DNA of 10,698 bases from Flavobacteriaceae bacterium. Its GTDB lineage: Bacteria; Bacteroidota; Bacteroidia; Flavobacteriales; Flavobacteriaceae. A program made the translations under genes and the position numbers. Positions within the stretch are counted from its first letter, which is position 1, and each line of letters opens with the position of its first letter. The notes under the pieces are model-generated. The model searched no databases. It was not told the DNA's origin and saw only the letters and a list, made by a program, of their open reading frames with translations. This document shows, piece by piece, positions 5,480-10,698 of this stretch. The stretch covers positions 1 to 10,698 of the forward strand of contig CANHBE010000072.1 of the NCBI GenBank assembly GCA_947458575.1. The letters run 5' to 3'.

Positions 5480-6831
5480 TGAAAAAAATTGCTAGTTTCA
5501 TTTTTTTATTGACGCTTTTAAGTTGCGACAACGAAACTGCTAATAATGGTAGTGAACCGATTATTGGCGAGGTTGTTTTTTCCAAAACTTTTGGTGGCAG
5601 CTTAGATGAGAAAATAAATGGTGTTGTTGCGACACCCGACGGCGGTTGTATCGTAATTGGCGATACCAATAGTTCAGATGGAGATGTGTTCAAAGAGCAT
5701 GAGAAAAATGAAATTTGGATAATCAAACTTGATTCCAATGGTGAAAAAGTCTGGAGCAGAACCATAGGTGGTTCAGACAACGACTTTGGTTACAGTATCG
5801 TTGCCACTAATGACGGTAACTTTGCAATCGCAGGTTACAGTGCAAGTAGTGATGGAGATGTTCCCGGCAACATCGGAATGCACGATTTCTTTATTGCAAA
5901 AATAAATGGTGATGGCGCGCTTCTTTGGAGCAAAAATTATGGTTTTATGAGCCATGATCACGCGCACAAGATTATACAAACACGAGATGGCGGCTTTTTT
6001 GTTGCCGGATTTGCCGATTATACCGGCATTGAAGATACAGGACAAACCGGCGATAATGGGGAAGGCCACTCCATGAAAGCAGCGGCTCCCATGCATGGTG
6101 TTGGAGAGTATTTCGGGATTAGGCTCGATGCAGACGGAAACTTCAAATGGTATCGCTATTTTGGGGGAAGTCAAAACGATCGTGTTAATGATATTGTTGA
6201 AGCAGAAGATGGCGGTTTAGTCATGGTTGGCTCATCAGAAAGCAATAATTTTGATGTCATGCACAATCGAGGCAGTTATGATTTTTGGGTGGTTAAACTA
6301 GATGCCAATGGAAAACTGCATTGGAAAGAGAATTATGGTGGTAGCGGCATCGATCAAGCCAATAGTATTTGCAAAACAGGAAACAACTCTTACTTGATAG
6401 CAGGAAGAACCAATAGCACAGATGGCGATGTTTCAAAAGCAATCGGGAATTTTGATGCCTGGGTTATTCATATAAATGATCACGGCCATCTGATCTGGAA
6501 CAAAACTTTTGGTGGTAGTGAGTTCGATGTAGCAACTACGATCAAGAAAATAAATAACGGTCATTTTGTTGTGACCGGGAATACCAGAAGTTCCTTTGGA
6601 ACGCAAACCAACAAAGGCGAAAACGACTTTTGGACATTTGAAATCGATAATAAAGCGAACTCCTCACTCTATTGGCAAAAAACTTTCGGCGGAACTAAGA
6701 TCGATATGGCGACTGATTTTTTTCAAACAGCAAGCGGTGAACTCGTGATTATAGGTGAATCTCAAAGCAACGATCTAGATGTCGTCCATAATAAAGGAGG
6801 CAATGATCTCTTCGTATTAAAACTAAAATGA
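5479..6831 (+). CDS. Lipoprotein with seven tandem repeats, predicted beta-propeller
   Basis: The signal peptide ends in TLLSC, with Cys16 as the lipidated residue, followed by DNE, an acidic start consistent with surface export. From residue 32 to the C-terminus the protein divides into seven repeats of about 52-74 residues (about 32-90, 91-148, 149-222, 223-280, 281-338, 339-398, 399-450). The shared pattern is W.KTFGGS..D, then T.DGG..I.G.T.S.DGDV, then DFW..KLD.NG. Seven such beta-rich units suggest a closed seven-bladed propeller on the cell surface. Repeat 3 carries an extra segment (about residues 180-211) with GEGHSMK and PMHGVGEYFG, and the same repeat begins with MSHDHAHK. I know this repeat style from hypothetical Bacteroidota proteins but cannot name a function. 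It is translationally coupled to the upstream secreted propeller (one-base overlap) and is the last gene before the terminator at 6836, which suggests the two proteins act together. Confidence 0.8.
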   Translation: MKKIASFIFLLTLLSCDNETANNGSEPIIGEVVFSKTFGGSLDEKINGVVATPDGGCIVIGDTNSSDGDVFKEHEKNEIWIIKLDSNGEKVWSRTIGGSDNDFGYSIVATNDGNFAIAGYSASSDGDVPGNIGMHDFFIAKINGDGALLWSKNYGFMSHDHAHKIIQTRDGGFFVAGFADYTGIEDTGQTGDNGEGHSMKAAAPMHGVGEYFGIRLDADGNFKWYRYFGGSQNDRVNDIVEAEDGGLVMVGSSESNNFDVMHNRGSYDFWVVKLDANGKLHWKENYGGSGIDQANSICKTGNNSYLIAGRTNSTDGDVSKAIGNFDAWVIHINDHGHLIWNKTFGGSEFDVATTIKKINNGHFVVTGNTRSSFGTQTNKGENDFWTFEIDNKANSSLYWQKTFGGTKIDMATDFFQTASGELVIIGESQSNDLDVVHNKGGNDLFVLKLK

Positions 6832-6835
6832 CTAA

Positions 6836-6860
6836 AGCCGCTCAAATGAGCGGCTTTTTT
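6836..6860 (+). terminator. Intrinsic terminator after the propeller lipoprotein gene
   Basis: AGCCGCTC (6836-6843) pairs perfectly with GAGCGGCT (6848-6855) around the loop AAAT and is followed directly by a T-run (6855-6860). It begins five bases after the stop codon at 6831. On the minus strand the stem is followed by only three T before the sequence changes, so it may also slow transcription from the convergent DUF4349 gene, but less strongly. Confidence 0.9.
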
Positions 6861-6885
6861 ATGAAGTTGTTGTAACAGATTCAAC

Positions 6886-7782
6886 TTATACTTGTTTTTT
6901 GAATTTTCTATTGAAGACGAAATAGGCAATAAATGCCAACAGAATCAGACTCCACAATTGCACTATAAAGGTCAGAATCCACTCGATAATATGCCAGCCG
7001 GAAAGCCAAGCATCCGCAATCGCTATGGACAAAGTTGGACGGGATGAATTTTTGATTTGCTTTATAGAGATCCGCGCCTCTCTGAACGAATCTCGCTGGT
7101 AAATTTGAATGGCAATTGTGCTAAAATTGATTTGGTCTTCCAATGATAAGTTTTCGATCTTCTTAGAATCGGTTTGATCTGCTTGGTTTCCGAGACGGTC
7201 TTCTGCATCAATTATAGATGAAAGTTTGGTTCCTTTCTCGTCAATTGCTTTTTCCAGCCTTTTTTTCTTATTGAGTCCTCTTAATTGCGCCATTTGATTT
7301 TGCAATATTTGTAGTGAAACATCATCCGCTTTAATTGATCGAGCATCTAAGAAATCTATTTGCTTTGAAATAGCAGAGATGATTGTGTCGAGTTTTTCAT
7401 TCGGAACCCTTAATACTAGATTGTTTTTTACAGCATATCGTGTCGTTTCTAATAGACTGTCCTGACTGATTTTGGTTTCAACTTTTTCCAAAATCGTACT
7501 TTCTAAATTTGAGTCCACCACAAAACCACCAGATCCTATTGTGGCCTGTTCAATGGCTTTGGTTGCTGTTTCGACATTCTTAACTTGAAACTTGAGATTC
7601 GCGGTACGGATAAATTTCTTTTTCTGAATCTTGTTCTGTGGATTGGCCTCATGAGCAGGTGAGACCGTTTCTACTTTTGCTTCTGAAGCAATTTCTTCTG
7701 TTGGAGATTCACCTTGTTTACAAGAAAGGAACGCAGAAACAGATAGTACAGCGATTAAAGCTACTTTGGAGATTGTTTGCAT
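6886..7782 (-). CDS. DUF4349 domain-containing membrane-anchored protein
   Basis: The 298-residue product matches the DUF4349 layout as I know it. It has an N-terminal signal sequence, then from about residue 57 a segment FIRTANLKFQVKNVETATKAI followed by GGFVVDSNLES and LVLRVPNEKLDTIISAIS. A charged helical and probably coiled-coil stretch follows (about 160-225), then a beta segment ending NFSTIAIQIYQ, and a C-terminal membrane helix (about 265-288) with a basic tail (RKFKKQV). The bulk should lie in the periplasm, tethered by the C-terminal helix. The signal sequence ends AFLSC with Cys21, so it may also be lipidated. The family function is unknown. The gene converges on the propeller lipoprotein gene and is divergent from pabB, so it appears to be a single-gene unit. 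The family is well supported, the topology moderately. Confidence 0.82.
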   Translation of the reverse strand: MQTISKVALIAVLSVSAFLSCKQGESPTEEIASEAKVETVSPAHEANPQNKIQKKKFIRTANLKFQVKNVETATKAIEQATIGSGGFVVDSNLESTILEKVETKISQDSLLETTRYAVKNNLVLRVPNEKLDTIISAISKQIDFLDARSIKADDVSLQILQNQMAQLRGLNKKKRLEKAIDEKGTKLSSIIDAEDRLGNQADQTDSKKIENLSLEDQINFSTIAIQIYQRDSFREARISIKQIKNSSRPTLSIAIADAWLSGWHIIEWILTFIVQLWSLILLAFIAYFVFNRKFKKQV

Positions 7783-7938
7783 AAAATGAAAATTTTAAAA
7801 TGATTAAAAAAACTACTTGTACTCGGATTTGCACTAAACTAAGTAGGTAATTTTCATTTCATATAGGACATCATTTTAGCTTGTTGAAGTTTTTCCGTTG
7901 CAATAAAAAGCGTGCCAATATTTTTTCTTTTTTTATCG

Positions 7939-7946
7939 TAATTTTG
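7939..7946 (+). promoter_or_regulatory. Candidate -7 promoter element for pabB
   Basis: TAATTTTG is an exact match to the Bacteroidota -7 consensus TAnnTTTG. The predicted transcript start, about seven bases further on, falls near 7953, only about 7-13 bases before the possible pabB start codons, so the mRNA would have a very short leader. No clear -33 TTG is seen at the expected distance. Confidence 0.45.
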
Positions 7947-7965
7947 AAAATTAAAATTTGTGCTT

Positions 7966-9255
7966 TTGAGAACCAAAACTTCAAAATTTATTGCAAATCC
8001 TATTCTGTTTAAGCAACAACTGTTGTTTTGGTCTCAAGCATTTCGCGAAGTTGTTTTCTTAGACAGTAATGATCACAAAGACCGTTATTCCAAATATGAT
8101 TGTGTCTTGGCTGTTGATGCATTTACCTTGCTGAAAACCGATTATCCCAAGGCATTTGACGACCTCAAACAGTATCAGCTTACTACCAAAGATTGGTTAT
8201 TTGGCTTTTTAACCTACGATCTTAAGAATGATGTTGAAGCGTTAGATTCTGCAAACTACGATGGCTTAGAATTTCCGGAATTGCTGTTCTTCCAACCCAA
8301 GAAATTGTTTTTGCTTAAGGGAAATCAATTGGAAATTCAATACCTCGCACTTTGCGACGACGAAATGGAATTGGATTTTTTAGCAATTCAACAAACAGAT
8401 ATTGAATTGTCCTCCGCACTTGACCATCCAATTGAAATCAAGCAGCGCATTGATAAGAATAACTATCTGTATAAAGTCAATTCATTGCTGCAACGTATTC
8501 ATCATGGAGATATTTACGAAGTGAACTTTTGTATGGATTTTTTCGCAGAGCAGTCGGAAATCAATCCAATTGCGAAATATTTTAAACTCAGTGACCTCTC
8601 AAGTGCGCCACAAGCTGTGTTCCTGAAAATAAATAAACATTTTCTATTATCTGCCTCACCCGAACGCTACTTGCAGAAAACCGGTGACCAATTGATATCG
8701 CAACCTATAAAAGGTACTTCAAAACGAAGTACTGATCTTGTCGAGGATGAACGTTCGAGGAGCGAATTGGAATCCAATCCAAAAGAGCGAGCCGAGAACA
8801 TTATGATAACAGATTTAGTCCGCAATGACCTTTCAAGAACAGCTCAAAAAGGCTCTGTATCTGTTGATGAACTTTGTGGTTTATACACTTTCAAACAAGT
8901 GCATCAAATGATCTCGACTGTTAGCTCGCGATTGAACCCCGATTTTACGGCCGTTGATGTCCTAATAACGTCATTTCCAATGGGAAGTATGACGGGAGCT
9001 CCTAAAGTTTCTGCCATGAAAATAATAGAAGAAGTAGAAGAGTCTAAAAGAGGTTTGTATAGCGGCGCAGTGGGTTACTTCAGCCCGGAAAGCGATTTTG
9101 ATTTTAATGTGGTTATTCGAAGTATATTGTATAATCAAGAGAAAAAGTATGTTTCGTTTTCTGTGGGAAGTGCCATCACCGCACTATCAAATCCGGAGGA
9201 AGAATATGAAGAATGTCTCTTAAAGGCGCACGCTATGTTCAAGGTGCTGCAATAA
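7966..9255 (+). CDS. pabB: Aminodeoxychorismate synthase component I (chorismate-binding)
   Basis: The product (429 residues from the start chosen here) makes 4-amino-4-deoxychorismate from chorismate and ammonia, the committed step to 4-aminobenzoate and folate, in the cytoplasm. Ammonia comes from a PabA/TrpG glutaminase that is not in the window. The C-terminal chorismate-binding domain is intact: GDIYEVNFC; SPERYL; PIKGTSKR with Lys249; ENIMITDLVRNDLSR (277-291); MGSMTGAPK (339-347); and GLYSGAVGYF. The lysine in PIKGT is diagnostic of PabB, because anthranilate synthase TrpE has PIAGT. The frame upstream is closed by a TGA at 7945, and no ATG is available near the N-terminus. The candidates are GTG at 7960 and TTG at 7966. 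I chose TTG because the resulting start, MRTKTS, resembles flavobacterial homologues as I remember them; the choice is not certain. The gene heads a probable operon with tilS, 26 bp downstream. Confidence 0.9.
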   Translation: MRTKTSKFIANPILFKQQLLFWSQAFREVVFLDSNDHKDRYSKYDCVLAVDAFTLLKTDYPKAFDDLKQYQLTTKDWLFGFLTYDLKNDVEALDSANYDGLEFPELLFFQPKKLFLLKGNQLEIQYLALCDDEMELDFLAIQQTDIELSSALDHPIEIKQRIDKNNYLYKVNSLLQRIHHGDIYEVNFCMDFFAEQSEINPIAKYFKLSDLSSAPQAVFLKINKHFLLSASPERYLQKTGDQLISQPIKGTSKRSTDLVEDERSRSELESNPKERAENIMITDLVRNDLSRTAQKGSVSVDELCGLYTFKQVHQMISTVSSRLNPDFTAVDVLITSFPMGSMTGAPKVSAMKIIEEVEESKRGLYSGAVGYFSPESDFDFNVVIRSILYNQEKKYVSFSVGSAITALSNPEEEYEECLLKAHAMFKVLQ

Positions 9256-9281
9256 TTTGATTCAAATGAGTACTTTTGGCT

Positions 9282-10592
9282 ATGCGTAAGAAATTTGAAG
9301 AACATTTAGCTCACAATTTTCCCTTTATCAAGAATAAGAAGCTCTTACTTGCCATCAGCGGTGGTATTGATAGTGTCGTCATGTTTCACTTATTTCAAAA
9401 TACCGCTTCGCAGATTTCGATAGCGCATTGCAATTTTCAGTTGCGAGGAAAGGAAAGTGACGATGATCAAAAGTTTGTAGAAGAATTGGCTGCACGACAT
9501 CACGTTCGTTGTCATGTTGTCGTCTTCAAGACTGAAGCCATAGCCAAGCAAATAGGCATGTCTATACAAATGACAGCCCGGGAACTCCGTTATCATTGGT
9601 TTACTGAACTGGTCGAAATAGAACATTACGACTATATAGCAACCGCCCATCAAGCCGATGATAATGTTGAAACTTTTTTTATCAATTTACTCCGAGGCAC
9701 AGGACTCGATGGATTGGTCGGAATTCCACCAATCAACGATAAAGTTATTCGACCCTTATTGCCCTTTGGCAGAGAGGAAATCGAAGCTTATGCAAAATCA
9801 ATGAAGCTGACTTGGCGCGAAGATAGTAGCAATGCCTCATCAAAGTATGTTCGCAATCAAATCCGACACGATATCCTACCTATTTTAAAATCGATTCGGC
9901 CGGATTTCTTACAATCATTTCATAAGACGCAATCATTCCTTCAGGAAACCAAAGAAATGGTTGAAGACGCGTCTGCCATAGTTTATGAGGAGGCTGCCCA
10001 CGAAGTTGATGGCTGTCTTGAAATTGATTTGAATAACTTGATGCGTTTGCCCAATTATAAATCTTACCTTTTCCATTGGCTCAAAGATTACGGTTTTACA
10101 GATTGGCTGGCTATTCATGAGCTTGTGAGCGGTCAATCTGGTAAGGTAATCTACGGTGATTCTTGTCGACTGATTAAAGATAGAGCCAAACTAATTCTGT
10201 GTCCAAACGACACCGATGAATTTGCTATTTATCACATCGAAAAAGGACAACAGGAAGTTAAGATTCCCTTAAATATGACTTTTTGCAAGGTAAATGACAT
10301 TTCACCGGTTTCAAATTCAAGTATCTTTGTCGACGAAGATAAGTTGAAGTTCCCGCTACAAATAAGGAAGTGGATAGAAGGAGACAGTTTTCAGCCTTTT
10401 GGGATGAAAGGGGATTCAAAGAAGGTCAGTAAGTTGCTCAAAGACCTCAAACTATCTTTATTCGAAAAAGAAGCGGTTTGGTTACTTTGTTCCGACAATC
10501 AAATTGTATGGGTTGTTGGGATTAGGGCAGACGAACGGTTTAAAGTGCAAGATTCGACCAAAAATATAGTAAACATTTCAGTACATCAATGA
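9282..10592 (+). CDS. tilS: tRNA(Ile)-lysidine synthetase
   Basis: TilS uses ATP and lysine to convert the wobble cytidine of the CAU-anticodon isoleucine tRNA to lysidine, so that it is charged with isoleucine and reads AUA. It is usually essential and cytosolic. The 436-residue product has the N-terminal PP-loop ATPase (SGGIDS at residues 26-31, then AHCNFQLRG and TAHQADDNVETFF, and a YVRNQIRHDILP segment), a helical middle, and the C-terminal TilS domain with RKWIEGDSFQPFGMKG and KKVSKLLKDLKL before VGIRADERFKV. Length is normal for the phylum. The frame could start two codons earlier at TTG 9276; ATG at 9282 is preferred because it gives the usual basic start (MRKKFEEHL) right before the domain. 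It follows pabB by 26 bp and overlaps the next start by four bases (ATGA), which indicates an operon. Confidence 0.95.
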   Translation: MRKKFEEHLAHNFPFIKNKKLLLAISGGIDSVVMFHLFQNTASQISIAHCNFQLRGKESDDDQKFVEELAARHHVRCHVVVFKTEAIAKQIGMSIQMTARELRYHWFTELVEIEHYDYIATAHQADDNVETFFINLLRGTGLDGLVGIPPINDKVIRPLLPFGREEIEAYAKSMKLTWREDSSNASSKYVRNQIRHDILPILKSIRPDFLQSFHKTQSFLQETKEMVEDASAIVYEEAAHEVDGCLEIDLNNLMRLPNYKSYLFHWLKDYGFTDWLAIHELVSGQSGKVIYGDSCRLIKDRAKLILCPNDTDEFAIYHIEKGQQEVKIPLNMTFCKVNDISPVSNSSIFVDEDKLKFPLQIRKWIEGDSFQPFGMKGDSKKVSKLLKDLKLSLFEKEAVWLLCSDNQIVWVVGIRADERFKVQDSTKNIVNISVHQ

Positions 10593-10698
10593 AACAAATA
10601 TTCTTCTTACTAACGTCATTTCTATTTTTTGCAAATACGAATTCTCAAATACTTGATCCGGTTAAATGGAAAAGTTCTATTGAGAAAAAATCAAGTCG
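10589..10698 (+). CDS. N-terminal fragment of an exported protein, probably DsbD-type thiol:disulfide interchange protein
   Basis: Only 36 codons are present before the window ends. They encode a signal peptide (MKQIFFLLTSFLFFANTNSQ) and a start ILDPVKWKSSIEKKS. The 'ILDPVKW' opening after the signal sequence matches what I remember of flavobacterial DsbD-like proteins, in which a periplasmic N-terminal domain precedes the CcdA-type membrane domain and a thioredoxin domain and carries reducing equivalents across the inner membrane. None of the diagnostic cysteines is in the window, so this is a tentative name. The ATG overlaps the tilS stop (ATGA), which fixes the start and implies translational coupling. 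Confidence 0.6.
   Translation, partial: MKQIFFLLTSFLFFANTNSQILDPVKWKSSIEKKSS

Noticed and set aside
5773..6174. 133-codon minus-strand open frame
   Set aside because: It lies entirely inside the repeat-rich propeller lipoprotein gene, which has a signal peptide and coherent repeats in its own frame; the minus frame is its shadow.
7810..7846. CTACTT ... AAGTAG inverted repeat in the pabB/DUF4349 divergent gap
   Set aside because: The six-base arms are separated by more than 20 bases; this is expected by chance and has no partner regulator nearby.
1..10698. CRISPR array, tRNA or rRNA genes, insertion sequences, prophage or defence genes
   Set aside because: I saw no regularly spaced repeats, no transposase or integrase motifs, no tRNA-like cloverleaf and no defence-system domains; apart from the intergenic repeats the window looks like stable core chromosome.

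Overview
The window looks like chromosomal DNA from a low-GC member of the Flavobacteriia (Bacteroidota), probably Flavobacteriaceae. The signs are: a C-terminal type IX secretion (T9SS) sorting domain; several lipoproteins with short signal peptides and Asp/Glu/Ser-rich starts after the cysteine; promoter-like TAnnTTTG motifs (the Bacteroidota -7 element); AT-rich leaders without Shine-Dalgarno sites; and AAATTCC-type intergenic repeats. These assignments come from reading the sequence and from family knowledge. No database search was run.

Left part (1-2648). The 5' end of a Cys/Met-metabolism PLP enzyme leaves the window on the minus strand. It is divergent from an Lrp/AsnC-family regulator on the plus strand (639-1091). 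The 486-bp gap between them holds a long perfect hairpin (194-243), a 19-bp AT-rich palindrome that could be the regulator's operator (344-362), and a pair of diverged 51-bp repeats (500-615). Next come two minus-strand genes, a four-helix membrane protein of unknown function and a lipoprotein of unknown function, separated by a terminator-like hairpin. The 297 bp between the lipoprotein and lpd hold two divergent promoter candidates and nothing else that I can support.

Middle part (2649-6860). Three plus-strand genes are tightly packed and end at a clear intrinsic terminator. They encode dihydrolipoyl dehydrogenase (lpd), a T9SS-secreted 'choice-of-anchor B' beta-propeller, and a lipoprotein whose sequence divides into seven repeats and is therefore probably also a seven-bladed propeller. 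The last two overlap by one base. The first propeller has a histidine at the same place in five successive blades. The second has a His/Met-rich insertion in blade 3. This secreted-plus-lipidated propeller pair is the best candidate in the window for an uncharacterised cell-surface system, and a metal-related role is a testable guess.

Right part (6886-10698). A convergent DUF4349 protein (minus strand) shares the terminator region. Divergent from it is a housekeeping transcription unit: pabB (aminodeoxychorismate synthase component I, folate), tilS (tRNA-Ile lysidine synthetase) and the start of a gene resembling DsbD, the transmembrane thiol:disulfide reductase, which overlaps tilS by four bases and runs off the window.
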